DNA from: Caldalkalibacillus uzonensis
GTDB lineage: Bacteria > Bacillota > Bacilli > Caldalkalibacillales > Caldalkalibacillaceae
Direction of reading: 5' to 3'
NCBI RefSeq assembly: GCF_030814135.1
Contig: NZ_JAUSUQ010000003.1
Span: 1 to 64,000 of the forward strand
Length of the DNA: 64,000 nt
The translations under genes and the position numbers were made by a program. The notes beneath the pieces were generated by a model. The model had not been told where the DNA came from. It made no database searches and saw only the letters and a program-made list of their open reading frames with translations. This document shows positions 33,591 through 42,518 of the stretch, piece by piece (positions within the stretch are counted from its first letter, which is position 1; the number at the start of each line of letters is the position of its first letter).

Positions 33591-35093
33591 CTAAGCCCCA
33601 AAGGTTTGATTTTCCCGTTTTCTTCTGCTTAACAAACTCTTGATTAAAGGATAAAAGAGCGACAACAAGGCTAATACGATCAAAGTGGCACTGATGGGAC
33701 GGTTGAAAAAGACCAGAAAATCACCACCCGCCATTTGAACTGCCCGACGGAATTGGTCTTCAGCCAAGGGACCCAATACCACCCCAAGGACAATGGGGGC
33801 AATGGGGAATTTGGCCTTTTCCAAGAAGTAGCCTAAAACCCCAAAAGCAAACATCACCCACAGATCAAATACATTGTTGCGGATGGCAAATGTGCCTATG
33901 ATGCAGAACATCAAAATCACAGGACCTAAATAGTAATATGGGATTTTGAGCACCTGGGCAAAGAGCATGATGAACGGCTTGGCTAACACCAAAATAAAAA
34001 TAATAGAGAGCAACAGACCGATAAAAATACTGTAAACCAACTGTGAATTATTGGTGATCAGGAGAGGACCGGGCTGTATGCCGTGTAAGATGAAGGCTCC
34101 CAGGATGACAGCAGTGGTGGCACTTCCCGGTATGCCTAAAGCAAGCAGGGGGACCATTGCGCCCATGGCCGCCGCATTATTTCCCGACTCAGGTGCTGCA
34201 ATCCCTTCCGGAACACCTGTGCCAAATTTTTTGGGGTGTTTAGACCAGCGAACGGCCTCACTGTAACACATCATCGCTGCGGTGGTTGCACCCGCGCCAG
34301 GCAGTATACCTATCATTGTACCGATAATAGAGGACCGGCCAATCGTGGCGGTTAAACTTTTAATCAGATTTAGCCCTGGAATCTTAGAGGTCACCTTTTT
34401 GATTTGTTCTTTAATGGCGTGATCTTGTTGGGCCCGGCGCAAGACTTCCGATACGGCAAATAATCCGATCAAGATCGGAATAAAATTAATCCCGCCTGTC
34501 AGCTTGGGCATGTCAAACGTGAAACGTTGAACGCCGGACATGGAGTCAATCCCTATAGTGGCGATAAACAGGCCAAACAGAACACCGATTAGTCCTTTGA
34601 TTACCTGCTTGTTACTCAAGGCGGCAACAACGGTTAATCCCAAAAAGGCCAAAGCAAAGTATTCAGGTGCTGCAAATTCCAAAGCCACTTTGGCTAAATA
34701 CGGCGTGAGGAAAATTAAGATCAACGTTCCGATCAAGCCGCCTGAGGCGGAACTGAAAATGGCAATCCCCAATGCTTTTCCCGCTTCTCCCCTGCGAGCC
34801 ATCGGGTACCCGTCAAAGACAGTAGCGACCGCCTCCGGTGCCCCAGGTGTGCGGAACAAAATGGCACTGATTGAACCGGAAAACACAGCAGTGGCATAGA
34901 TGGCTGTCAGGATGAGAAAGGCAGAAGTGGTATCCATCCCATATGTGATCGGAATAAGAATAATAACAAGCATGGTGCCGCTGATCCCCGGAGTAGCACC
35001 GCCAAAAAAACCAATCAGGACACCGAAAAACAAGGCAATCAGATAGATTGGGTGTAGTACATTAAGCAAACCCGCCAAGAGCTCGGCAAACAT
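33591..35093 (-). CDS. tctA: Tripartite tricarboxylate transporter large membrane subunit TctA (system 1)
   Basis: A 500-aa protein with about twelve membrane helices. It carries the TctA signatures GFFGGATPGISGTMLVIILI, the twin later loop ILPGAGATTAAMMCYSEAV and PLLALGIPGSATTAVILGAF. TctA forms the transport channel and takes substrate from TctC using an ion gradient. It follows tctB in the order tctC-tctB-tctA. The substrate is an unidentified carboxylate. Confidence 0.93.
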   Translation of the reverse strand: MFAELLAGLLNVLHPIYLIALFFGVLIGFFGGATPGISGTMLVIILIPITYGMDTTSAFLILTAIYATAVFSGSISAILFRTPGAPEAVATVFDGYPMARRGEAGKALGIAIFSSASGGLIGTLILIFLTPYLAKVALEFAAPEYFALAFLGLTVVAALSNKQVIKGLIGVLFGLFIATIGIDSMSGVQRFTFDMPKLTGGINFIPILIGLFAVSEVLRRAQQDHAIKEQIKKVTSKIPGLNLIKSLTATIGRSSIIGTMIGILPGAGATTAAMMCYSEAVRWSKHPKKFGTGVPEGIAAPESGNNAAAMGAMVPLLALGIPGSATTAVILGAFILHGIQPGPLLITNNSQLVYSIFIGLLLSIIFILVLAKPFIMLFAQVLKIPYYYLGPVILMFCIIGTFAIRNNVFDLWVMFAFGVLGYFLEKAKFPIAPIVLGVVLGPLAEDQFRRAVQMAGGDFLVFFNRPISATLIVLALLSLFYPLIKSLLSRRKRENQTFGA

Positions 35094-35131
35094 GCACCCA
35101 TCCTCCTTTTTTCACTAATCTCTCTTAATAG

Positions 35132-35665
35132 TTAGTAGAAAAACAGGCTGAGTTCCCTGAAGAAGCCAACCCCTCTGGGCAAAGGTAAATGAAGGAGCTT
35201 GGTAAAAATAAACACAAAAACAGCGGTGCTGATAACAGAGGCTCCCAACAACGGAATCCATTTTTTCACACCCATCACCCAAGAGACGACGAGAATGAAC
35301 AATAAAGAGGCGAGAATAAAGCCTAGGTAAGGAAGGGTGATAATAAACACCGTTAAGGACAATATGATCGCCCATAACCGAAAAGGATACTTCAGTTCTG
35401 GTTCATATACGGATACATGTTCTTCTTCCTCTACTGTTTGCTCGGTCTCAGTTTGACCAGATTCCCGTTTTTGCATGCGGGCTTCTATCAATGTTTTGGC
35501 CAATAGAATGATGCCCAGCACTAACATCAGACTCAAGATAAACGTGGGCCAAAAGTTTGGTGGAACAGCCGTTTGAGCACGCGAATCAGGAATCTGAATG
35601 GCCTGAATCAGGAAAAAGAATGAAAACACGATGGTCACAATGGCGATGACCAAGTTGGATTTCAT
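35132..35665 (-). CDS. tctB: Tripartite tricarboxylate transporter small membrane subunit TctB (system 1)
   Basis: A 177-aa membrane protein with four predicted helices (IAIVTIVFSFFFLIQAIQIP; FILSLMLVLGIILLAKTLI; LWAIILSLTVFIITLPYLGF; ASVISTAVFVFIFTKLLH). The ending LPLPRGVGFFRELSLFFY recurs almost unchanged in the other two TctB proteins here. A charged cytoplasmic loop separates helices two and three. Confidence 0.9.
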   Translation of the reverse strand: MKSNLVIAIVTIVFSFFFLIQAIQIPDSRAQTAVPPNFWPTFILSLMLVLGIILLAKTLIEARMQKRESGQTETEQTVEEEEHVSVYEPELKYPFRLWAIILSLTVFIITLPYLGFILASLLFILVVSWVMGVKKWIPLLGASVISTAVFVFIFTKLLHLPLPRGVGFFRELSLFFY

Positions 35666-35707
35666 ACGTCTACCTCCCTGTTCAAGTTCTTAAAGCTTAG
35701 AAGCAAA

Positions 35708-35736
35708 AGGAAAAAGAGGAAGGTCCTCTTTTTCCT
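35708..35736 (-). promoter_or_regulatory. Hairpin between tctC and tctB, system 1
   Basis: AGGAAAAAGAGGA-AGG-TCCTCTTTTTCCT has 13-base arms right at the tctC stop. On the minus strand it is followed by TTTGC. It can partly terminate or protect the tctC message. Confidence 0.75.
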
Positions 35737-36763
35737 ACTCTTCCAGGCTTTTGATAATCTCGGTATAGGTTTCAATCTGTTCAGCTAACAGCGCCCGGTA
35801 ATCTTCAGCATTTAACCATCCCTCTCTTAGATGTAAAAATGAATTTTGTTCATATTCCTTATAGCCAGGGCGGTCCTTTGCTTCTTCTAAAGCTTTTTCC
35901 AAAATTTCAACAATTTCTTGAGGGGTATCACCATGAACCATAATACCGCGGGAAAGCCCGTCTGTTAAATTGATTCCTATTTCAACAGTAGTCGGAATAT
36001 CTGGGAACTCATCCACTCGTTCTTCAGCAAATACAACCAGGGGGATGATTTCTTCAGTTCTGATATAGTCAATGGTGGGCCCGAACTCTTCAAACTGGGC
36101 ATCAATATGTCCTCCCAGGAGCGCCGCATGCATTTCCCCTGCGCCCTCAAAAGGAACATAATTCAGCTCAATTCCAGCTTCTTGTTCAAAGCGACGAACA
36201 GTAAGCTCATCAAAAGCTCCGGCACCTGTTCCGCCAATGCTGACTTGGCCAGGGTTTTCCTTAGCATAATCAATTAACTCTTCAATCGTTGCAAAGGAAC
36301 CTCCTGCCTTAACCTGGATGGTTGCCGTATCAGCTTGAATACGGGCTACCGGAGTGTAGGAGTCCAGGCCATAGGGATTCAGCCCGTTAGCATGGGCTAT
36401 CGTATAGTTTGAAGTGGGATACAACGTATAGCCATCTGCTGGTTGTTCTTGTACATACATCCCGGCCACCGCCTCTGAAGATCCTTCCATGTTTACCACA
36501 TTGATCGTCACACCGAGAAGATCCTCCAATTCAGCCGCGATGGCCCTGGCAAAGTTGTCAGTTCCTCCTCCTGCTCCCCAGCCAACGACCATCTCAATTG
36601 GGCGTGTAGGATAATCGACTGCAGCAGTGTCTTGTGGCCCTTCAGCTTCTTGATCTCCTTCCTGCTCCACTGACTGTCCGGTTTCAGTTCCACCACAGCC
36701 ATACAACACCACACTTACCGCCAGCGTCAGAATGAGTAATAGGATCCATTGCTTTTTGAGCAT
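35735..36763 (-). CDS. tctC: TctC-family solute-binding lipoprotein (system 1)
   Basis: A 342-aa lipoprotein from ATG 36763, behind AAGGGGG. The signal ends VVLYGC. The TctC/Bug fold begins YPTRPIEMVVGWGAGGGTDN, the conserved loop that hydrogen-bonds a substrate carboxylate, and continues with GAGAFDELTVRRFEQEAGI, VPFEGAGEMHAALLGGHIDA and the C-terminal LHLREGWLNAEDY. It captures the substrate outside the cell. Confidence 0.93.
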   Translation of the reverse strand: MLKKQWILLLILTLAVSVVLYGCGGTETGQSVEQEGDQEAEGPQDTAAVDYPTRPIEMVVGWGAGGGTDNFARAIAAELEDLLGVTINVVNMEGSSEAVAGMYVQEQPADGYTLYPTSNYTIAHANGLNPYGLDSYTPVARIQADTATIQVKAGGSFATIEELIDYAKENPGQVSIGGTGAGAFDELTVRRFEQEAGIELNYVPFEGAGEMHAALLGGHIDAQFEEFGPTIDYIRTEEIIPLVVFAEERVDEFPDIPTTVEIGINLTDGLSRGIMVHGDTPQEIVEILEKALEEAKDRPGYKEYEQNSFLHLREGWLNAEDYRALLAEQIETYTEIIKSLEE

Positions 36764-37073
36764 CTTTTCTTTCCCCCTTGTGAGAGATTTTTGATGGGTT
36801 GCGTCAAACATGTCATTCAAACCATCCCCTTTCTCCCTGCGGACATCCCTCCTTTCAGTTTTCCTCTGCCTTGAGGATATGGGCGTTAATCTTACCAAAA
36901 ATGATAACAATCTACTGTTTTAGAATCCACTATATTTTCTATAAATTTAAAAAAGATGATCCCTCTTAAAAGATTTATCGATAGTCGACAAAATAGGGGG
37001 ACAAACGAGCCACAGCGTCCGGATGATTCACTATCATGCTTGTTTGGCCCCCTTCACATCAATCACTCTTCAT
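36764..37073. other. Upstream region of tct system 1
   Basis: This 310-base gap is AT-rich, with no coding frame. It holds the palindrome TAGTCGACAA (36982-36991), part of the recurring GTCGAC motif. A possible but weak promoter on the minus strand is TTGTCC, 17 bases, TCGATA overlapping that palindrome. Confidence 0.45.
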
Positions 37074-38288
37074 TTAGTTATTAACCTTCTGACCATTGTA
37101 GACCTTGACGATATTTTTTTCAGCCAGTTCCTTAATTTTCTTTTCTTCCAAACCAACATATTTAGTCAAAATCTCTTCCGTATGCTGGCCAAGGAGCGGT
37201 GGATGATCTTTAATCTCACCCGGTGTGTCAGACAATTTAACTGGTATGCCTGTCATTTTGACTTTCCCGGCAGTTGGGTGTTCAACTTCAACCAGTTGTT
37301 CACGGGCAAGGACATGGGGATCGGTAAATATTTCGCTTAATTTGAGAACAGGTCCAGCAGGAATACCCGCTTCCTCAAACGCCTCCACCCATTCCTTGCT
37401 TGTTCTTTTCAGGAAGATGTTCTGCAGATATGGAATGAGTTCCTCCCGGTGGCGCACCCGGTCAGCATTGGTTTTATACTTGGGGTGATCAATTAACTCC
37501 TCTTCCCCGATCACTTGGCAGAACTTGGCCCATAAGGAGTCATTGCCAACAGCCACGTTAAAATATCCATCAGCCGATTCAAATAATTGATAAGGGACGA
37601 TATTGGGATGCGCCCCTCCTTGAGGCTCAGGATCCTTGCCGCTGGCAAAATAATTCCCAGCGAGATAGGTTTGCCAGGAAATCATTGTATCGAGTAAGGA
37701 AACATCAATCCATTGCCCCTGACCTGTTTTCTCACGGGCAATTAAGGCACTCTGAATCCCGATTACAGCCCACATTCCTGTGCCAATATCAGCGATTGAA
37801 AAACCGGCTTTAACGGGAGGGCGTCCAGGCTCTCCAGTGACGCTCGTTAGTCCGCCCACGCCTTGAGCGATGACATCATAACCTGGTTTGTTCCGGTAGG
37901 GACCTGTTTGCCCATATCCTGAAATGGAAGCCAGGATGATGCGGGGATTAACTTCCTTCAGTACATCATAGCCAATCTTCAAACGATCAAGGGTACCAGG
38001 GCGGAAGTTTTCGACAACAACATCTGCTTCTTTTACCATTTTTAGAAATATCTCCCGCCCTTCTTCTGTTTTCAGATTGAGCACGATGCTTTTTTTATTT
38101 CGGTTAACACTCAGAAAATAAGCGCTTTCCTCAACGACAAATGGCGGCCCCCACCCGCGGGTATCATCACCGTTTGGGGGCTCAACCTTAATCACTTCTG
38201 CTCCCAGATCAGCAAGGGTCATCGTGCAATAAGGGCCGCTCAATATTCGGGATAAATCAATAACTCTAATTCCATCCAAGGGTCTCAT
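37074..38288 (-). CDS. Class III (CaiB/BaiF) acyl-CoA transferase 1
   Basis: A 404-aa family III CoA-transferase: GIRVIDLSRILSGPYCTMTL, EVIKVEPPNGDDTRGWGPPF, NRNKKSIVLNLKTEEGREIF and GYGQTGPYRNKPGYDVIAQG. IDVSLLDTMISW places an Asp at the position of the catalytic Asp of formyl-CoA transferase. It moves CoA between two carboxylic acids through a covalent aspartyl-CoA intermediate. It is last in the four-gene run with CoA-transferase 2, the crotonase and the hexapeptide protein. The actual acids are unknown. Confidence 0.9.
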   Translation of the reverse strand: MRPLDGIRVIDLSRILSGPYCTMTLADLGAEVIKVEPPNGDDTRGWGPPFVVEESAYFLSVNRNKKSIVLNLKTEEGREIFLKMVKEADVVVENFRPGTLDRLKIGYDVLKEVNPRIILASISGYGQTGPYRNKPGYDVIAQGVGGLTSVTGEPGRPPVKAGFSIADIGTGMWAVIGIQSALIAREKTGQGQWIDVSLLDTMISWQTYLAGNYFASGKDPEPQGGAHPNIVPYQLFESADGYFNVAVGNDSLWAKFCQVIGEEELIDHPKYKTNADRVRHREELIPYLQNIFLKRTSKEWVEAFEEAGIPAGPVLKLSEIFTDPHVLAREQLVEVEHPTAGKVKMTGIPVKLSDTPGEIKDHPPLLGQHTEEILTKYVGLEEKKIKELAEKNIVKVYNGQKVNN

Positions 38289-38301
38289 GGTTGTTCACTC
38301 C

Positions 38302-38820
38302 TCACTCTTTTATCTGTTCCTCGGTGTATAACTTGCCTCTTTCGATATAATGAGAAGCACCTTCTTGTACTCTCTTCATATTTTCCTCCGACAGTTTGCG
38401 TAATGGCTTGGCAGGAACTCCTGCAACAAGCATTCCCGGCTCAATCACCTTCCCCTCGGGTACAACTGCGCCCGCAGCAATAAGGGCTCCTTTTCCGATG
38501 ACCGCCCCATTTAAAATGGTCGCTCCCATCCCGATCAAAGCCCCATCTTCAACGGTACAGCCATGTAAGATTACATTATGCCCCACTGTCACGTTATCTC
38601 CTACCTTCACCGGATAGCCTGGATCTACGTGAACGATGGTCCCGTCCTGGATATTGGATCCTTTTCCAATGATAATAGGAGCATTATCTCCGCGGAGGAC
38701 CGCATTAAACCAAATAGTTGAATCCTCCCCTACGGTGATGTCTCCGATCAGTTTTGCTCCTGGCGCAATGTAAGCGGACGGATGTAACTGAGGGGTTTTT
38801 CCTTTAAATGAGTAAAGCAT
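38302..38820 (-). CDS. Gamma-carbonic-anhydrase-like hexapeptide protein (PaaY/CaiE type)
   Basis: A 172-aa left-handed beta-helix protein with repeated hexads such as IIIGKGSNIQDGTIVHVDPG and VTVGHNVILHGCTVEDGALI. His residues in IVHVD, VGHNV and LHGC match the three zinc ligands of gamma-class anhydrases. PaaY and CaiE relatives sit in CoA-ester pathways and PaaY hydrolyses misformed thioesters. That role would suit its place between a CoA-transferase and a crotonase. Confidence 0.88.
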   Translation of the reverse strand: MLYSFKGKTPQLHPSAYIAPGAKLIGDITVGEDSTIWFNAVLRGDNAPIIIGKGSNIQDGTIVHVDPGYPVKVGDNVTVGHNVILHGCTVEDGALIGMGATILNGAVIGKGALIAAGAVVPEGKVIEPGMLVAGVPAKPLRKLSEENMKRVQEGASHYIERGKLYTEEQIKE

Positions 38821-38835
38821 ATGCCAACTCCCTTT

Positions 38836-39633
38836 CTATACTTCTTTAAAGTTAGGTTTTCTTTTCTCCAAGAAGGCACGGACGCCTTCTTTGTAATCAT
38901 CCGACTCGAACGAGTCTAAAATCATCTGGGCAATCTCAGGTGATTCATCCTGAGCCCCGTTTAAAATTTCATGGATAATACGTTTGGATCCTTTAATGGA
39001 GCGCTGGGCCCTTTCTGTTAACGTCTTGGCATACTCATACGTTTTTTCCACAATCTCATCATCGGCATAAACCCGTTCGACTAAACCATACTCATACGCT
39101 TCTTTGGCATCCAGCAGACGTCCGGAGAACAAGATGTCCTTGGCACGTGCCGGCCCAACAAGGTCGACCAGATTTTTCGTTGGAGATAAATTGTAGACAA
39201 TTCCCAACTTGGCCGGTGTAATTCCAAACAGCCCCGTTTCTGAGCTGAAACGCATATCGCAAGCGAGCGCCAGTTCCAACCCTCCACCAACACAATATTT
39301 CTGGATCATTGCGATCGTAGGCTTTGGAAAATGGATCAGTTTTTCTTCAACAGCAAGCACACTGTCATTATAGGTTTTGGCCCCTTCAGCCGTATAACGT
39401 ACAGTTTTAAACTCACTGATATCTGCTCCGGCTGCAAAGGCGGTTTCATCAACACCGCGAATGATCAAAACTTTTACTTCCCTATCTTCTTGCAATTCTT
39501 CCAATGCGTCCCCAATCATGTTCCACATCCCTAGATAGAACGCATTGCGCTTTTCTGGACGATTAAAATAAAGAGTGGCAATTCCTTCTTTTTTTTCATA
39601 GAAAACATCGGGCTTTGACTCTACTTTTGGCAT
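38836..39633 (-). CDS. Enoyl-CoA hydratase/isomerase family protein 1
   Basis: A 265-aa crotonase-fold protein. FAAGADISEFKTV forms part of the oxyanion hole and GGGLELALACDMRFSSET the second part, retaining the first catalytic Glu (GGLELA). The second Glu of mitochondrial-type hydratases is replaced (TPAKLGI). It could hydrate, isomerise or dehydrate an acyl-CoA with one general acid/base. It lies between CoA-transferase 2 and the hexapeptide protein in one operon. Confidence 0.87.
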   Translation of the reverse strand: MPKVESKPDVFYEKKEGIATLYFNRPEKRNAFYLGMWNMIGDALEELQEDREVKVLIIRGVDETAFAAGADISEFKTVRYTAEGAKTYNDSVLAVEEKLIHFPKPTIAMIQKYCVGGGLELALACDMRFSSETGLFGITPAKLGIVYNLSPTKNLVDLVGPARAKDILFSGRLLDAKEAYEYGLVERVYADDEIVEKTYEYAKTLTERAQRSIKGSKRIIHEILNGAQDESPEIAQMILDSFESDDYKEGVRAFLEKRKPNFKEV

Positions 39634-39707
39634 TCTATTTCCTCCTTTAGACTAATGTTCTATATATAATAAAAACTAAAAAATTGATAATCATGTCCTA
39701 AATAGGA

Positions 39708-40892
39708 TTAGATCACCTCATCCTTTTTCAAACGTGCAATTTCTTCCCCTGAAAAATTCAATTCTTTAAGCACTTCTTCGGTATGTTGTCCAAGGGTAGG
39801 GGCAGGACGGTGAATCGTTCCTGGGGTTCCGGACAGTTTAGCCGGAATGCCAAGCATTTTAATGGTCCCTGCCACCGGATGTTCCACCTCTTCTACCATA
39901 TTGCGGGACAGGATATGCTCATTATTTAAGGTTTGATCATAGGTGAGAATTGGTCCGCCAGGTACTCCGGCTTGCTCCATTTTAGTGACCCAATACTCAG
40001 TGGTCTCATTCACGAAGATCTCTTCAATTAATTTCTCTAATTCGTCCACATGTTTTTGGCGGTCCTGATTCGTGACAAAGCGCGGATCCTCAATCCATTC
40101 CGGCTTATTCACCACAAGCTTGCAAAAATTTTCCCATGTTCTCTGATTGGCTGCTCCTACCAATACATACCCGTCTTTCGTTTTGATTCCTTGATAAGGT
40201 GCGCTGACCCGATGACGTGTCCCGGTGCGCTGGGGCACTTCTCCAGCTCCGAAATAAGCTGCAGCTTCCCAGATGGTCCAGGCCAGGCCAGATTCAACCA
40301 ATGAGACATCAATATATTGTCCCTGGCCTGTCTCCAGCTTATGGATATATGCGGCCAAAATATTGTATACCGCCGTCATGGACGCAGCGATATCATGTAT
40401 GGCAATCCCCACCTTACAAGGCCCTCCATCCTTTTCACCGGTCATGCTCATAATACCTGACATCCCCTGCGCCATGATGTCAAATCCGCCCTTATGGCTG
40501 TAAGGACCTGTTTGTCCGTAACCGGATATGGAGCAATAGATCAGTCCCGGATTAATTTTCCTAAGAGTGTCATAATCAATACCCAGCTTTTTTGTCACGC
40601 CTGGCCGAAAATTTTCGACAAACACATCAGCTGTCTCTACCAATTTGAGTAAAATTTCTTTCCCTTGTTCTTTTTTTAAATTAAGCCGGATTCCTTTTTT
40701 GTTCCGGTTAATCATCATATAACAATAACTTTCTCCGTTGACATAGGGGCCCATGTCCCGGGTATCGTCACCTTTTGGATATTTTTCTACTTTGATCACT
40801 TCTGCACCCAGATCACCAAGTACCATTGTGCAATAGGGCCCAGCCATGACCTGAGTTACGTCGACAATCTTCATCTTGTGTAACGCTTTCAA
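39708..40892 (-). CDS. Class III (CaiB/BaiF) acyl-CoA transferase 2, Glu at nucleophile position
   Basis: A 394-aa CoA-transferase-fold protein: KIVDVTQVMAGPYCTMVLGD, EVIKVEKYPKGDDTRDMGPY, NRNKKGIRLNLKKEQGKEIL and GYGQTGPYSHKGGFDIMAQG. The stretch aligned with the catalytic Asp reads IDVSLVESGLAW, with Glu instead of Asp. It begins the four-gene operon and has a clear sigma-A promoter. The two CoA-transferases could work as two subunits or on different acids. Confidence 0.88.
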   Translation of the reverse strand: MKALHKMKIVDVTQVMAGPYCTMVLGDLGAEVIKVEKYPKGDDTRDMGPYVNGESYCYMMINRNKKGIRLNLKKEQGKEILLKLVETADVFVENFRPGVTKKLGIDYDTLRKINPGLIYCSISGYGQTGPYSHKGGFDIMAQGMSGIMSMTGEKDGGPCKVGIAIHDIAASMTAVYNILAAYIHKLETGQGQYIDVSLVESGLAWTIWEAAAYFGAGEVPQRTGTRHRVSAPYQGIKTKDGYVLVGAANQRTWENFCKLVVNKPEWIEDPRFVTNQDRQKHVDELEKLIEEIFVNETTEYWVTKMEQAGVPGGPILTYDQTLNNEHILSRNMVEEVEHPVAGTIKMLGIPAKLSGTPGTIHRPAPTLGQHTEEVLKELNFSGEEIARLKKDEVI

Positions 40893-40946
40893 CTGTTCCC
40901 CTCCTTTGATCTAGAATCTGTCGAAAATCATAATCTGTTGTTTTTA

Positions 40947-40976
40947 ATTATAAACATTTTAATCTTTCGCTTTCAA
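40947..40976 (-). promoter_or_regulatory. Sigma-A promoter of the CoA-transferase 2 operon
   Basis: TTGAAA and TATAAT on the minus strand with an 18-base spacer. A TTCGACA half-site follows about 25 bases after the -10 box, at 40919-40926. Confidence 0.75.
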
Positions 40977-41363
40977 CATAATGTTAAGATAATTAGAAAC
41001 AAATTTCCCAGTCCATTTTATTTTGTAAGGTCACGTCTCCTTTGACAGAAAGACAATCCAGATTCTTCATATTACCAGTCTCTTTTTACAGTTTGGTTTT
41101 ATCATATAGTGTTTTATTTTACTCAACTTATTAAAACCTATTACAAAGCTGACCTACCTCTAGCAAAACTAAACTGGATTATTACTTACAAAATGTTTAC
41201 ACTGAGAGCTTTTTTCTGAAAAATTCTTTACATCACACATTTGTTATTATATAATATTCTTAAATTTTACAAAGTATACGATATTATAAAACATAGTTTT
41301 TGTTTTTGATTTCTGGTTAACCCCACATTTAGCCGACTCACTATTTTTTGCTGGGGCGGGATA

Positions 41364-41377
41364 TGTAAGCGCTATAT
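41364..41377 (+). promoter_or_regulatory. cre-like site before pdxA-tctCBA
   Basis: TGTAAGCGCTATAT matches 12 of 14 positions of the CcpA site TGWAANCGNTNWCA. It is about 55 bases before the pdxA-like start and overlaps a possible -10 (TATATT). Confidence 0.6.
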
Positions 41378-41432
41378 TCACATGTTTATCATTTCATTAC
41401 AACACAACATAGAAAAGAAAGGGGTCATCTTA

Positions 41433-42437
41433 ATGTCTAGACACAATAAGCCAACTATGGGGCTAACCCTTGGTGAAGCACCAGGAATTGGCCCTGAACT
41501 TGTGGTCAAGGCCTTACAAGATGATGAAATCAAAGCTTTAGCAACATGGGTGATCATTGGAGATGAACGTGTACTGCATCAGGGAGAGGCCATTGCCAAG
41601 CTGTCATTACCATACCAAAAAGCTTCATCTATTGATGAGGTTAACGATTCCCATCCGGTATGGCTAATCGATTTAGGAAATCTTGATCCTCAATCTTATG
41701 AATTAGGTGTCCTCTCTATCCACTCCGGAAAAATAACTGGAGAAACCTTGATTTTTGCCCTTGAATTAGCCAAAACGCAAAAGCTGGATGGAGTGGTTTA
41801 TGCACCGCTTAATAAAGAGGCATTGCACAAGGGAGGATTTCATTTTCAGGACGAAATCCATTTTTTTGCCGACCTGCTAAACTGTCAGGAAGGATTTGGC
41901 GAAATTAACGTCATGGATACTTTATGGGTCACTCGCGTCACTTCTCATGTTCCCTTAAAAGAGGTGAGTGCTTTAGTCACCAAGGAAAATGTTTTAAAGA
42001 CGATTCAATTTGCAGATGAAAACCTAAGAAAAGCCGGATACCAAAAACCAAAAATTTGCGTTGCAGCCTTGAATCCTCATGCAGGCGATGGCGGGCTGCT
42101 TGGAACTGAAGAAATAGAAGAAATTATTCCTGCTGTGGAAGAAGCCAAGGATAAAGGCATTGAGGTGAACGGTCCCTTTCCTGCTGATACGATTCTTTTA
42201 CGTCGTGACACAGATCCATTTGACTGTTTGGTCGGGATGTATCATGACCAGGCTCAAATTGGTATGAAATTACTTGGATTTAACCGCGGCGTAACGATCA
42301 GCGGAGGTTTACCCGTCGTCTTAACCACACCGGCTCATGGTACTGCCTTTGATATTGCCGGACAGGGGATAGCTGATCCTCAACCCATGAAGGTAGCAAT
42401 GAAATTAGGTGTCCGTCTCTCACAAAATTTAAATTAA
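41433..42437 (+). CDS. PdxA2-like 4-phosphohydroxy-acid dehydrogenase
   Basis: A 334-aa protein from ATG 41433, after AAAGGGG. GLTLGEAPGIGPELVVKAL starts the PdxA fold (GDPAGIGPE in PdxA; here GEAPGIGPE). DEIHFFADLL, ALNPHAGDGGLLGTEE, GPFPADTIL and MYHDQAQIGMKLLGF supply the substrate and metal-binding residues (His, His, Asp). PdxA makes the B6 precursor, while PdxA2 proteins oxidise 4-phospho-threonate or erythronate in catabolic clusters. Its position before a Tct transporter favours the catabolic role, though the usual DUF1537 kinase is not present. Confidence 0.85.
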   Translation: MSRHNKPTMGLTLGEAPGIGPELVVKALQDDEIKALATWVIIGDERVLHQGEAIAKLSLPYQKASSIDEVNDSHPVWLIDLGNLDPQSYELGVLSIHSGKITGETLIFALELAKTQKLDGVVYAPLNKEALHKGGFHFQDEIHFFADLLNCQEGFGEINVMDTLWVTRVTSHVPLKEVSALVTKENVLKTIQFADENLRKAGYQKPKICVAALNPHAGDGGLLGTEEIEEIIPAVEEAKDKGIEVNGPFPADTILLRRDTDPFDCLVGMYHDQAQIGMKLLGFNRGVTISGGLPVVLTTPAHGTAFDIAGQGIADPQPMKVAMKLGVRLSQNLN

Positions 42438-42518
42438 TGCATCATTGTTAGTCGTTTATTATTCAATATTTACTATATTTTAATATTCCAATATTCTAAC
42501 GAAAGGATGAGTTTAATC

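Larger units (their letters stand above)
40893..41432. other. Divergent regulatory region, CoA-transferase 2 / pdxA-like
   Basis: A 540-base AT-rich gap between divergent units. It contains a sigma-A promoter and a TGTCGAAA half-site for the left operon, and a cre-like site before the right operon. No coding frame or RNA gene was recognised. Confidence 0.6.

Noticed and set aside
37074-40892. Carnitine (caiTABCDE) operon
   Set aside because: CaiB-, CaiD- and CaiE-like proteins are present, but the betaine transporter CaiT, ligase CaiC and dehydrogenase CaiA are absent and a Tct system adjoins. Only a general resemblance is claimed.
41353-41372. Second sigma-54 promoter before the pdxA-like gene
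   Set aside because: GG and GC can be spaced ten bases apart here, but the surrounding -24 and -12 bases do not match TGGCAC/TTGCA. The cre-like site explains the region better.
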